From: Anthracocystis setariae | Taxonomy: Eukaryota; Basidiomycota; Ustilaginomycetes; Ustilaginales; Ustilaginaceae | Direction of reading: 5' to 3' | Length of the DNA: 64,000 bases | NCBI GenBank assembly: GCA_928724745.1 | Contig: CAKMXJ010000032.1 | Coordinates: 310,001 to 374,000, forward strand | Shown: in pieces, positions 19,369 through 28,698 of the stretch | How positions within the stretch are numbered: position 1 is the first letter of the stretch | Layout: each line of letters opens with the position of its first letter | The notes under the pieces: generated by a model | What the model was told of the DNA's origin: nothing | Seen by the model: only the letters and a program-made list of their open reading frames with translations | The model's database searches: none | Program-made: the position numbers and the translations under genes

Positions 19369-20694
19369 TCAGGCGACATCATCAGCAACCTTCCTACTCG
19401 ACATCCTGGGCGAAGTTCGCCTACTCGAAGACACTGAGCTGGGGCTGACCTCTCTGCCAAGTCCTACTGTTACCTCGGCTGCCTCACTGTCTTGCTTTAG
19501 GCGCTTATTGACCTCTTGCAATTCCTCGTCCACTTGCTTGACCTCCTGACTCAACGCGCTTGCCTTTCTCTTGCCTCCGACATCTTTGCAACTCTCGTCG
19601 CCCTCGTCGTTGTCCACCTGTGGCTCCATTGTGATCGCATTGGCAGCGAGCGGGCTACTCTGGAAAGGTGCAGTGGAAGTCAGACCGTGATGACTCTTGC
19701 TTTCCGGCGGACTGTTGCCTCGTGAAGGCGCGCTGTGACGACTCGCGTTGGCGCCGGATCCAGTCGCCTCGTCGTCTGCCGGCGCGGCCGATCCAGAGCG
19801 TGTTCCTGATCGCCTTGAGGCTGAGGCTTGGGTCGTGACGGGTGCGGGAGAGGAAGCCCTTGAAGCTGGCCTTCGTGATCGGCTACTGGACGGCACGGTG
19901 AGATTGGCCTCGCTGGACGGCTTGGTTGAGCTACGAGCCTTGGAGGATTCCCTGCTCATGACTTGGCTGACCACCTCTTGAATCACTCTGGAAGTGCTGG
20001 CGGGCGTGGCCGAAGTCGAGACGGGAACACCAGCAGTAGCGTAAGGGCTGCTACTCTTGCGTTTCTTGCCGAGTCCCTTGACTCCGAGATGCTCGAGTTC
20101 GGCCTTGGAAGCAAGCTTCTTGGCGGCTTCACGTTTGGCGGCTTGCATGGCCTTCTGTTGAGCTTCACGAGCCTTTGCGAGCGCCGTGCCGGGAGCACCT
20201 GGATATCGATCGTTGGTGAGCGAGTAAATCTCGCTGCGCTTGCCCGAAGCGGGGTCGAAGAGCGGATGAGATCCCTCAGCAGACCAGTGTGGCACGCTGG
20301 TCTCGAGCAGCGGCACAAGTTGCATGGCGATCGAATTGTCAGTGCTTGAGCCTCGAAGGGGCTGAGAAGCTTTGGCAAGAGGTGGCGCACGATAAGCGTG
20401 GAACTTGCGACTGCGCTTAGCGCCGAAAGCGTAGGCGGCGGCGCGGGCTGATTTTGCGATGGGCGAGGAAGGAGGCGGGGAGCCGGCAACAGAGGAGGAA
20501 GCTGAAGAGGAAGCTACCGAAGAGGCAGCTGCAGCAGCGGCTTGAAGTGCTTGGAGCGCAAAAATCTGGTTTTGCTTGGCGGCGAGGGCGACGCGGCTAA
20601 GTGGGGCGGGCATCGGTTGGGGAGAGCGCATCGAGGATGGCATCGAAGTGATGGACGAATAACGCCGTGGAGAGGCTGGGACTGCGGACGTCAT
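19369..20694 (-). CDS. Low-complexity protein of unknown function
   Basis: Predicted product of 441 residues from the ATG at 20694 (MTSAVPASP). The frame is open further upstream to 21024, but that part is a Ser/His/Leu-rich leader that looks untranslated. Features seen: an Ala/Ser-rich region (about 50-80), a block that looks most constrained (FGAKRSRKFHAYRAPP, then LETSVPHWSAEGSHPLF), a basic helical stretch of Ala/Lys (KAREAQQKAMQAAKREAAKK), then a long Ser/Ala/Pro-rich disordered tail with a predicted coiled coil near VKQVDEELQEVNKRLKQ. Lys/Arg clusters such as KKRK suggest a nuclear protein. I do not recognise a domain. Confidence 0.6.
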   Translation of the reverse strand: MTSAVPASPRRYSSITSMPSSMRSPQPMPAPLSRVALAAKQNQIFALQALQAAAAAASSVASSSASSSVAGSPPPSSPIAKSARAAAYAFGAKRSRKFHAYRAPPLAKASQPLRGSSTDNSIAMQLVPLLETSVPHWSAEGSHPLFDPASGKRSEIYSLTNDRYPGAPGTALAKAREAQQKAMQAAKREAAKKLASKAELEHLGVKGLGKKRKSSSPYATAGVPVSTSATPASTSRVIQEVVSQVMSRESSKARSSTKPSSEANLTVPSSSRSRRPASRASSPAPVTTQASASRRSGTRSGSAAPADDEATGSGANASRHSAPSRGNSPPESKSHHGLTSTAPFQSSPLAANAITMEPQVDNDEGDESCKDVGGKRKASALSQEVKQVDEELQEVNKRLKQDSEAAEVTVGLGREVSPSSVSSSRRTSPRMSSRKVADDVA

Positions 20695-22440
20695 CGGAGT
20701 GGATGAGTTGGCTGGGTGGGTTTCGCTCGGTTGTATGGAGAGGTGAGGCGCGGTGATGGACCGAGCTGAGCGGAAGGAGCAACGGGCTCGATCAGATGTA
20801 CAAGAGGATGAAAGGTGGTGACGATGCAACGATAAGCAGCTGAAAGATGAACGAGGATGGTGATGGAGGAAAGAAGAGGAGAGGAGTGAGGAGCAGAAGC
20901 AGCGGTTGAAGGACGAGTGGGCACGCAGGCAAGCTCTGGAACGGGGAGAGAGAGAGAGAGAAAGAGACTGATGGCGGAAAGGATTGAGCACGCAGGGAAG
21001 CATGCAGCAACCAGGATGAAACAAGAGTGGCTAGACCGGACGAGGCGAGTGGTGCATGACAAAATGTACAAGAGAGTGTAGCGTACGAAATGAGCCCAGC
21101 TGAGTTCTGATTGCTGGGCTAGCTTGGCGGAGCGGGTTGGATGTGACCAGCTCGAGTCGAGTTGCTTGCTGTACAGTATACTGTATCTACCGGCAAGGCA
21201 GTAGAGTGAGCGCTACTCAACCGCGGCCAGCTTTGTGCGTACAAAAAGCTCGACGCTCGGCTGTACGTTACTGTAATGGCTGCCTAAAAAGAATCCAAAA
21301 TTGATGCAGCTTTCCGCATCTCGATAAAGCCGCGAGGGCGCGCTGCTTTTGAAATTCCGACCGTGGTCAAGAGGGTCCAAGCAGCTTCTTGGGTTGAGTT
21401 GACTCAACTGCCATTTGCTAAAGGCGGGCGGCGCTTACTGTTCTAGCTTGAGACATGGACAAGCTGAGGAAAGCTTCGCCACCATTCACTACCATCCGTC
21501 CCAATTATCAATGTTGGCAAGTGCCATGAGGGTGATACCATATCGACCATGTCTCACCGTGCACGTTGGCTTTTTTGTTGTTGTTGTTGTTGTTGTTGTT
21601 GTTTGTTCTGTTTGGTGTGCGTGAGGCTCAAATTCCAAGTGAGCAGCCGCTGAACAGCAACCGAAATTTTCACCGCAAATTCCTGATCGGGACACCAGCA
21701 ATGCTACATACCATTCCAAAACATATCGGCACAAGCTGTGCGATCTGTAGCCTAATCGTCGCACGATCATGTCTTTGACTCAATTGGCAGACAAGGACGC
21801 GTCGGCACGATCCGCATCATCAGCCAACGTTCTCGATTACGATCGGCTAAGCTCCGTACTGTATCGATCGGGAAGCTATCTCTCCTCGCATCACCGTATC
21901 AAGCGGTACAATGAAACATCTGACATTCCTATAGCAAGCCCTTCTCCCCAACGCCAACTCTAAGGTAGCAAGAGGAGCACCACCATCAAGCTGATGCCGG
22001 TTAACACCATTTTATTATTTGTGGAGCATCGGACCCTTGTCGGTCGGTTAATCTCTGCTTTCGGTCCCTGCAGAACACGGGCAGCGTCAATTCTCTAGTT
22101 TTTCGTTCTTTTTCGTACGGGTTCGCATAGAGGTGGGCTGAGGCTTGAGGCGAGTGGAGAAACAGCAGTACAGTGTAGTGTAGTTGTTGCAACCAAAGCA
22201 TCTGGAAGCGCTCGGCGGACCGAAGCTGACATGTCCCTCACAGCCTCGTCCTCGACGTGCATGCTTGACTCCTTTTTGGCTCGACCAACCACTTTGGCTT
22301 TCATCGATCCACACATAGACAGCGCCCTTTGCGCTTTTTAGAAACAAGATCACAAAAAGCCGCCCATACCCCTTTCTCTGCCAAGCAGATCGGCTTCAAA
22401 GAAGCGCAATTGAACCCTTTCCCGCATCAACCCAACCACG
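20695..22440. other. 1.7-kb intergenic region, palindrome and TTG repeat
   Basis: The region lies between two divergently transcribed genes. A perfect 14-bp palindrome, TACAGTATACTGTA, lies at 21172-21185. Further TACTGTA words lie at 21269-21275 and 21857-21863, and a (TTG)n tract lies at about 21572-21603. A 64-codon ORF from the ATG at 21769 to 21963 is possible but has no recognisable domain and overlaps one of these words; it may be an upstream ORF in the leader of the UspA gene. Confidence 0.55.
21572..21603. repeat. (TTG)n trinucleotide repeat
   Basis: About ten TTG/GTT units occur in noncoding DNA between the unknown low-complexity gene and the UspA-domain gene. Confidence 0.85.
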
Positions 22441-23385
22441 ATGTCAAGGCCCACGACGCCCATTCTCAATCAACCGGGTTCGTCCAGCCTGCTAACGCCA
22501 AGAAGTAGCTCCGAACGTCTACGTCAAGCTATCACCATCGAGGAACCCGAAAGACCTCACCATCCACACAGTCACTCGTCGTTAAGCTCAAGCTCGCCCT
22601 CTCGATCAGGTCTGGTTGGCGATGGCACTTACGGAGGGCGGCATGGTGGACCATCGCTTAACAAGAGCCGCACCAGCAGCTCAGGCGGCTTGAGCGATGT
22701 TCGTCCAGGCTACGAGCGACGAGTAGGATTCGACACCATGCCCGATGCGGATGAGACCAACAGCGGAGCGTTTAGCTTTACGCTTCAAGTCAAGTCAACA
22801 GGCTTTCTAAGGACAAAGAATACAAGGACATTTATGGTTGCCGTAGATGACAACCCTTACTCGGAACGAGCGCTGGAATGGTTGATGGAGAATCTGGTGG
22901 AGGACGGAGACGAGGTGGTGGCAGTTCGCATTCTAGATGGCGAGGCGGATCAGATCGATCAAGACGACGCCAGAGAGGAAGCAAGGGAGCTGATGGCGTC
23001 CATAGTAGAGCTCAACGAGGAGGCCGAGGACAGAAAGATTTCGATCGTGGTCGAGTTCGTCGCTGGCAAGGTCGTGTCGACCATTCTCGAGATCATCCAC
23101 GTCTATCGACCCGACAGTTTGACAGTAGGGACCAGGGGCAAATCAGCAAACAAGTTTCAAAAGATGCTCGGTCAGCACATCATGGGTCATGTCAGCCGAG
23201 ACATTCTCACTTCTTCTCCCGTGCCCGTCGTTGTGGTTAGGCCCGAAGCCAAAGTGCAGAAGCATCTCAAGAAGCGCCTCCAGGATCCAAAGCGAAGGGG
23301 CTATCACAACTTGGTCAAGGGCGTGGAAGGATTGCCCATGAGTATCACCAAGAACAAGCGTCGCTCGCTGCAGGTCCCATCTTGA
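22441..23385 (+). CDS. Universal stress protein (UspA) domain protein
   Basis: Protein of 314 residues. The first ~110 residues are Ser/Pro/His-rich and disordered. The Usp fold spans about residues 128-275: TFMVAVDDNPYSERALEWLME, then VVAVRILDGE, ILEIIHVYRPDSLTVGTRGKS, and the final VSRDILTSSPVPVVVVRPE. The nucleotide-loop equivalent of G-2X-G-9X-G(S/T) is partly present (GTRGKS...GHVSRDILTSS), so ATP binding is possible but not certain. The last 40 residues are basic. Fungal members of this architecture are generally uncharacterised and are often listed as stress-related. The start is the first ATG, with no intron. Confidence 0.85.
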   Translation: MSRPTTPILNQPGSSSLLTPRSSSERLRQAITIEEPERPHHPHSHSSLSSSSPSRSGLVGDGTYGGRHGGPSLNKSRTSSSGGLSDVRPGYERRVGFDTMPDADETNSGAFSFTLQVKSTGFLRTKNTRTFMVAVDDNPYSERALEWLMENLVEDGDEVVAVRILDGEADQIDQDDAREEARELMASIVELNEEAEDRKISIVVEFVAGKVVSTILEIIHVYRPDSLTVGTRGKSANKFQKMLGQHIMGHVSRDILTSSPVPVVVVRPEAKVQKHLKKRLQDPKRRGYHNLVKGVEGLPMSITKNKRRSLQVPS

Positions 23386-24039
23386 GCAGAGCTTACTGGG
23401 GCGCTGGCCACATTGTTGCACCCTCTGTCACTCACTGTGTCGCAATCTTCGATTCGTGGTCCTCCCTCTGTCCCTCAATTTCCGTTTGCATTAGAGTATG
23501 ATGAGACCAACACGAGTCTGATGTCGGTTCAGGTGCAGGATCATCCTTTCGAGCTCGATAATAGCATTTTTGGTGATGAGGCTCATCGTCGTGCAAATGT
23601 GGAATCATATACCTACAATATCATATGCTTCGGCTGTTGCGCAACTTTGTCCGTGCGCATCCGGTCTTATCCCCGCACGCAGCTCTTTATCTTTGCCTGG
23701 AAGCGACAATTTTATTGGTTGCGCTCGCCTCACTTTTTCTCGCTTCTCTTGGCTGCTTCGGACAAGCCCGAAACTTCCATCCGTGTCGCACGCGGTTAGC
23801 CGAAATCGTCTAGCTCACACACCTCGACCCTGACCAGATGAGTCTCGAGAGCAACATTTAGCTCTAATCCAGTTGCACGATCTGCTGCAATAGTATCGCA
23901 AGTTTCGACATCGTGTGAAAGAAGAGCACACTACTGTGACAAATGCCCTGTGACTGCAGAATGGGAGCGTGGGTAGTTTGCGTGCAAATCTCGATTGAGT
24001 CGTGTGAGCCGGCTTTTCACCGTCCCTTTTCTTCCAACC
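23386..24039. other. Intergenic, no supported gene
   Basis: The 654-bp spacer between two plus-strand genes has short ORFs only, without recognisable domains. Confidence 0.5.
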
Positions 24040-25647
24040 ATGACCTGTTCAGATCCTCTGACGACAAATTTGATCAAGATGCCTCATCTTACAGGGCACT
24101 GCAACTGTGGCGCCCTTGCCTACACCTTGGACGCCTCTCCCTCCAACCTTCGTCTCTCGGCGTTCTGTCACTGCACCAGATGCCAACGTATCAATGGAGC
24201 ACCCTACGTTTGGACCACTCACTGGGCCAAGGACGCCGTAACTTGGTCTTCATCCTCTCCGAAAACCTCTGCCCCTTCGTTCCCCGATGCCCAGGTCGAA
24301 AAAGTGTTTGGCAAGGGTGTAACCACCGGCCAACTCTACGAGAGCGTTCCCGGTCGAAAGTTCAAGTTGCGCTGCAGCGAATGCGGCAATCCCATGGGCT
24401 CCTGGTCTGAAGCCAAGCAGCAATGGTCCATCTGGCCTTCCACGCTTTCGCGTCCTGACGGCGACAAGAGTGGCTTGCAAGGCACTGACTCCTTCAAACC
24501 AACTGCGCACATGTTTTACGGTCCTTGGAAGATCGCCACTGTCTCGGATGACCTTGCCAAATTCGCCGGATATCCGAACGAGTCGCAGCAGGTCGATCGC
24601 AATGCCGAACCGCTTCCTTCCAACTTTGCCATCAACGACTTCAATCCGCACGACCCGCGTGAAATGGTCGGCTACGGCGCCAACCCACCTCATCCTCGTT
24701 GGCCCAACAACGCGCGCATCGCAGTCAGCTTTGTGCTCAACTACGAGGAAGGAGGTGAGAACTGTACGCTCAACGGCGACCTCGGAGCCGAGCAGTATCT
24801 CACCGAGTACGGTGCGGCCAATGGCTCGAAAGCGCCCGCCAACATTAGAAATCTGTCCGTGGAGTCGGCGTACGAGTTCGGCTCGCATCGAGGGTTCTGG
24901 CGAATTTTGGATCTGTTTAAGCGAAATGGATTGAAGTTTACCAGTTGGAGTGTTGGGCGAGCGGTGGAGCAGAACCCGGCTGTAGTTCGGGCGATGGAGG
25001 ACGCTGGGTGCGAGGTGGCCAGCCATTCCTACCGGTGGTTCGACCATTCGACGATGAGCCAAGAAGAGGAGCGCGCTCAGATCCAGGCGGCGATTCGGGC
25101 GATCAAATCGGCTTCGGGCAAGTCACGCGAACCACGAGGCTGGTACACTGGACGTCAGTCGATCAACACGCGTCGACTCGTGTACCAATGCTACAAGGAG
25201 CTTGGTCTGGAGAAAGAGCTGTACGATTCGGATGCCTACGATGAAGATCTCCCCTATTGGGTACCCGCTCCCGATGGTACGCCCAATCAATACCTTCTCG
25301 TCATCCCATACACGCTCGATAACAATGACATGCGCTTCGCAATCACGCCAGGCTTTTTCAATTCGGAATCCTTCTCATCCTACCTCATCGACGCATTTGA
25401 AACCCTGGTTGCGGAATCTTTGCTTCCATCCCAAAACCCAAACTCGGTACCCAAAATGATGTCCATCGGTCTTCACTGTCGCGTCATCGGTCGTCCAGGT
25501 CGATTCCAAGGCCTCCAGAAATTTATCCACCACATCATCAAAAGGAATAAGCAGTTGCTCGATCAGGGCGCTGGTGGTGTATGGGTCGCGACCCGAGAAG
25601 AAATCGCTAACCACTGGCGAACCCACCATCCCCCTCCATCCAACTAG
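24040..25647 (+). CDS. Composite protein: GFA/CENP-V zinc domain + PuuE-type allantoinase
   Basis: Product of 535 residues from the ATG at 24040; a second in-frame ATG at 24079 (MPHLTGH) is equally placed just before the first domain. Residues about 15-150 form a GFA/CENP-V-like zinc domain: GHCNCGALAY, CHCTRCQRINGAPY and CSECGNPMGSW supply the cysteine ligands. Residues about 200-535 match the metal-independent, polysaccharide-deacetylase-like allantoinase PuuE: GYGANPPHPRWP, SFVLNYEEGGE, EVASHSYRWFDH, GWYTGRQSINTRRLV and GLHCRVIGRPGR. PuuE hydrolyses allantoin to allantoate in purine catabolism. The fusion is in one uninterrupted frame with no stop, intron signal or compositional break at the joint. 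GFA domains bind zinc and sometimes thiols such as glutathione; their role here is unknown. Confidence 0.85.
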   Translation: MTCSDPLTTNLIKMPHLTGHCNCGALAYTLDASPSNLRLSAFCHCTRCQRINGAPYVWTTHWAKDAVTWSSSSPKTSAPSFPDAQVEKVFGKGVTTGQLYESVPGRKFKLRCSECGNPMGSWSEAKQQWSIWPSTLSRPDGDKSGLQGTDSFKPTAHMFYGPWKIATVSDDLAKFAGYPNESQQVDRNAEPLPSNFAINDFNPHDPREMVGYGANPPHPRWPNNARIAVSFVLNYEEGGENCTLNGDLGAEQYLTEYGAANGSKAPANIRNLSVESAYEFGSHRGFWRILDLFKRNGLKFTSWSVGRAVEQNPAVVRAMEDAGCEVASHSYRWFDHSTMSQEEERAQIQAAIRAIKSASGKSREPRGWYTGRQSINTRRLVYQCYKELGLEKELYDSDAYDEDLPYWVPAPDGTPNQYLLVIPYTLDNNDMRFAITPGFFNSESFSSYLIDAFETLVAESLLPSQNPNSVPKMMSIGLHCRVIGRPGRFQGLQKFIHHIIKRNKQLLDQGAGGVWVATREEIANHWRTHHPPPSN

Positions 25648-25770
25648 TAAGACTTAAGTTCGTATACACACACACACAAGAAAAAGAAAATGCCAACCAC
25701 AAACCATGATGATTTTGAGGTATGCCGAGGGGTATAGATACAATTGACATTTGACGTGCAAGTGATCAAG

Positions 25771-27774
25771 TTAGTTGGTTCTTTCAAAGAGATACCTGAC
25801 CCTGTCTGAGGCGAGGTAGAACAGTTGCGGGGGTCTCTTTGGTGCCGCACCGGGCATGCCCATGGTTCCACCCTTCAACCTCTCGACCTGATCGCCAACC
25901 TCTGCTGCCAATCTTCCACCTTGCATGTCGGTGGACAGGATGGTGAAACCCAATGGCCCGCATTCGCAGTCGGGACAGAGGAGATACTTGACCGTGAGTT
26001 CCTCGCCGGGGGTCAAGCCCAAAGAGAGGTGGGCGAGAAGCGTGCTTACATCGTCGTCAGAATGGTTCGAGTCCGAACCTGATCCTCCGCCACCGCCCGC
26101 GCGGTTGGCTTCGCGTTTTTCCTTCTTCTTCCTCTCCTTTTCTTCCTTCTGTCGCTCTTTCTCTTCGCGCTTGCGTTGTTCTTTCATCTCCTTCTCCTGC
26201 TGCTTGGTCCTCTGTCCACTCAACTCGACGCTCGAGCTGAGCGAGTTGGTTGCGGAAGGTGCTCCTCCAGGCGAACAAGGATCGTTGGGTACCGTCCACT
26301 TCATGTCCCTCGAGAATCCGACGTTATCGAACCCAAGCGCCCCTTCCACCACCCAGAACCCCTTTACACTGGTTAGCAACTTGTTCCTGCCTCCCTCTGC
26401 ACCGGCACCGATCCTGACAGGGAAAGCAGGGCCCTGGGGCGGAGTAGGCGAGTTGGGCAGATCCATATCAGGATTGCTTAGCGGCCCACTTTCCTTCCTC
26501 GTCCACTCGCCTGCGCCTTTACCAAGGATCAGACACCGGCAGTTTTCTTGCGGACAGTACAGCTTTGCGAGGTTGGTGTTGGTCTCACGATCCACCAGAC
26601 GAGCCTCGAGTGCCAATCCGGCATCCTCGGCAGGAGTCTTGGCAGCGACAGCTTGACCGAGGATCGAGGTGTAGGTCTGAGCGGGCGACTTGCCAGGTTG
26701 AGACTGAGCGGCGAGAGCGGACAAGATGGAAGCTTGCGAGGGCATGCCAGGAGGGGCAGAAGGGATGGAAATGGGGTTGAGAGCTGGTTTGGATGCGGGT
26801 GCAGACTTGGCATGGGTGGAATGCTCGACAGCAGGGGCCGAGATAGGGGAGTAGGTGGTGGGTGAAGAGACGTGGTTGGAAGTGATCTGCGTGTTGGTCG
26901 ACATTTTGAGTGCGGCAGGAGGAGCTTCGCTGGTGGAAGAAGTAGCTGAAGAGGTGCGGGTGAGGCCAGAGGTAGGGGTAGGGGTAAGATAGACGCTTCG
27001 ACGCATCTCGAGCCACTGTCCACTGCCGTACTGGATATGACTGACGCATTGGGTGCGGAAACCGACCTTTTTGTAGAGCGAAGTGAGCTCTTCGTGAGCG
27101 AGCAGGGCTAGCGTCTCGTAACCGCGCTTGCCCCTTTCACCTTCGGGACCCTTTCCTTCTTCAGCTCTGCGAATGCGCGCGATGTAGTTTTCCAACATCC
27201 TGGTTGCCAAACCCTTACGTTGGAATTCGGGCGAGACGCATACGCTGTGAATGCAAACCATATGCGCATCGACGGTGTGATCGTGGGTGGACATGGAGCG
27301 CAAAGTCAAGGCAGTTGCAGCTGTGCCGGTGATGAAGCCTACGAGTTTCCTCCTCAAGGGACCGGTCAAAGGACCCGCGACTTTGGGAGGCGGCATAGGC
27401 ACAAAGGCACCGATGAACAGATGAGGAGCAGCACTCTGGCGCGACAAGAGTCTTTCGTAGCTGGCAGCATCCTCTGGGGGATAGCCTTCGACTTCGAGTG
27501 CATGTGCGGCTCTGACCTCGTCGGCTTGGACAAAGTCGAAGACGAGATTGCGTGGGAGGGACGAGTTGGTGTAGTTGGCAGCACTCGAGCTCTTTTGCTG
27601 CGACGAGGTGCGTTTGTGCGAGGATGGAGGTGGAGAGCGTGAAGAGGAGTTGCTCATGTTGGACATGGTCGAGGAGGCCGAGTTGGATCGGGACGAGGTT
27701 CGACCGAGCGAGTTGGTGATGGTTTGATAGAGCGTGGTCGAGTTGTGAGCTATGGAGCTCGGTGGAGGATGCAT
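25771..27774 (-). CDS. Composite protein: GNAT (AANAT-like) acetyltransferase + Mss4/DSS4 domain
   Basis: Product of 667 residues. After a Ser/Thr-rich leader (1-70), residues about 75-265 form a GNAT domain of the arylalkylamine/polyamine acetyltransferase type, with the acetyl-CoA motif CVSPEFQRKGLATRML and the late YKKVGF block. A Ser/Pro/Ala linker (about 265-385) follows. Residues about 390-660 match Mss4/DSS4, the zinc-containing Rab-interacting chaperone/exchange factor: LYCPQENCRCLIL, then FWVVEGALGFDNVGFSRDM, and KYLLCPDCECGPLGF. The two Cys pairs (C-x4-C and C-x2-C) would bind zinc. A highly charged Lys/Glu-rich insert of about 100 residues, probably a helix, splits the Mss4 core before the second pair. 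The gene is convergent with the GFA-PuuE gene, 123 bp away. Confidence 0.82.
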   Translation of the reverse strand: MHPPPSSIAHNSTTLYQTITNSLGRTSSRSNSASSTMSNMSNSSSRSPPPSSHKRTSSQQKSSSAANYTNSSLPRNLVFDFVQADEVRAAHALEVEGYPPEDAASYERLLSRQSAAPHLFIGAFVPMPPPKVAGPLTGPLRRKLVGFITGTAATALTLRSMSTHDHTVDAHMVCIHSVCVSPEFQRKGLATRMLENYIARIRRAEEGKGPEGERGKRGYETLALLAHEELTSLYKKVGFRTQCVSHIQYGSGQWLEMRRSVYLTPTPTSGLTRTSSATSSTSEAPPAALKMSTNTQITSNHVSSPTTYSPISAPAVEHSTHAKSAPASKPALNPISIPSAPPGMPSQASILSALAAQSQPGKSPAQTYTSILGQAVAAKTPAEDAGLALEARLVDRETNTNLAKLYCPQENCRCLILGKGAGEWTRKESGPLSNPDMDLPNSPTPPQGPAFPVRIGAGAEGGRNKLLTSVKGFWVVEGALGFDNVGFSRDMKWTVPNDPCSPGGAPSATNSLSSSVELSGQRTKQQEKEMKEQRKREEKERQKEEKERKKKEKREANRAGGGGGSGSDSNHSDDDVSTLLAHLSLGLTPGEELTVKYLLCPDCECGPLGFTILSTDMQGGRLAAEVGDQVERLKGGTMGMPGAAPKRPPQLFYLASDRVRYLFERTN

Positions 27775-28126
27775 GTTGGGCGAATGCGTGATAGCGGCTG
27801 TGTTTTGGTGAGACTATCGTTGCCAGTCGAACTAGACTGTTTGAATGCAGTTTTTTGTTGTTGTTGTTGTTGTATGCTACTGGATCGATTGATTGAATGG
27901 ATGGAACAAGATGGTGGGTCGAGGGCCTGAGAGCGATCCGAGCACAGCTAGGGTGAAATCGCGTGTTTGGATTAGATGAGGTTGGTGAGCATGGTAGAGG
28001 TGAAGAATGGGGTATACGCAATATGTGAGATGGAAGAGAGATGAGACGATGCGATGCAGCAACACGAGGGAAAGCATATAGGTAGCCAAGATGAAGAGAT
28101 GGGCGAATCGCATTTTTGGCTGCAGG

Positions 28127-28165
28127 CACACGCACACGCACACGCACACGCACACGCACACGCAC
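28127..28165. repeat. CACACG hexanucleotide repeat
   Basis: About six to seven tandem CACACG units lie in the shared promoter region of the GNAT-Mss4 and GH5 genes. Confidence 0.85.
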
Positions 28166-28310
28166 AGGCACAGCGAGCCAACTCTAAAAACCAGCCAACG
28201 CCAAGCCCGCAACCAACTGCGGCAAGCCAAAACCGTCGACTCCAACTCTGCCAACCAGCAAAGCACAGCACAGCACAGCGCACCACTCTGAAATTTTAGA
28301 ATCCCTCGTA

Positions 28311-28337
28311 CCGACCGACCGACCGACCGACCGACCG
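28311..28337. repeat. GACC tetranucleotide repeat
   Basis: Six to seven tandem GACC/CCGA units lie about 360 bp upstream of the GH5 start codon. Confidence 0.85.
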
Positions 28338-28698
28338 CATTCAAGCACAGAGCAGCGTCCATTTTCCCGACTCGATCCTCGGTGTATTGTCGGCCCCATC
28401 AACTCAGATTCAATTCATCCGCCCACTGCCAGGTGTATCACCTCCTTGGTCCCTGTTCAGCCCAGAGATGTGTTGGATTGGTTGGCTTGTGCAGTGCTGC
28501 TGATGCCTATTTTTGCGGTCAACCGTGCGTCATCCTGGTCCCGTTCCGGTGATGACTGCTGTTGGCCGGCAAATGCACAACTACAGTAGGAGTATTGAAA
28601 TGTGGAGCACAATTTGGCGCAACTCTGTGCTGCACAGCTTCATTGCTTCGTATCCAACACACCACCATCTTGCAGATCTTGTCAAGCACGATTGAAAG

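Larger units (their letters stand above)
27775..28698. other. Divergent promoter region with simple repeats
   Basis: A 924-bp region between the GNAT-Mss4 gene (minus) and the GH5 gene (plus). It holds a TTG tract near 27855-27873, a CACACG hexamer tract, a GACC tetramer tract and TACAGTA at 28582-28588. ORFs here arise from the repeats and are not credible. Confidence 0.6.

Noticed and set aside
21769..21963. 64-codon ORF starting MSLTQLADKD
   Set aside because: It has no domain and contains a TACTGTA word also common in noncoding DNA. It is kept only as a possible upstream ORF.
28091..28291. ORFs made of His-Thr or Ala-His repeats
   Set aside because: They are translations of the CACACG microsatellite.
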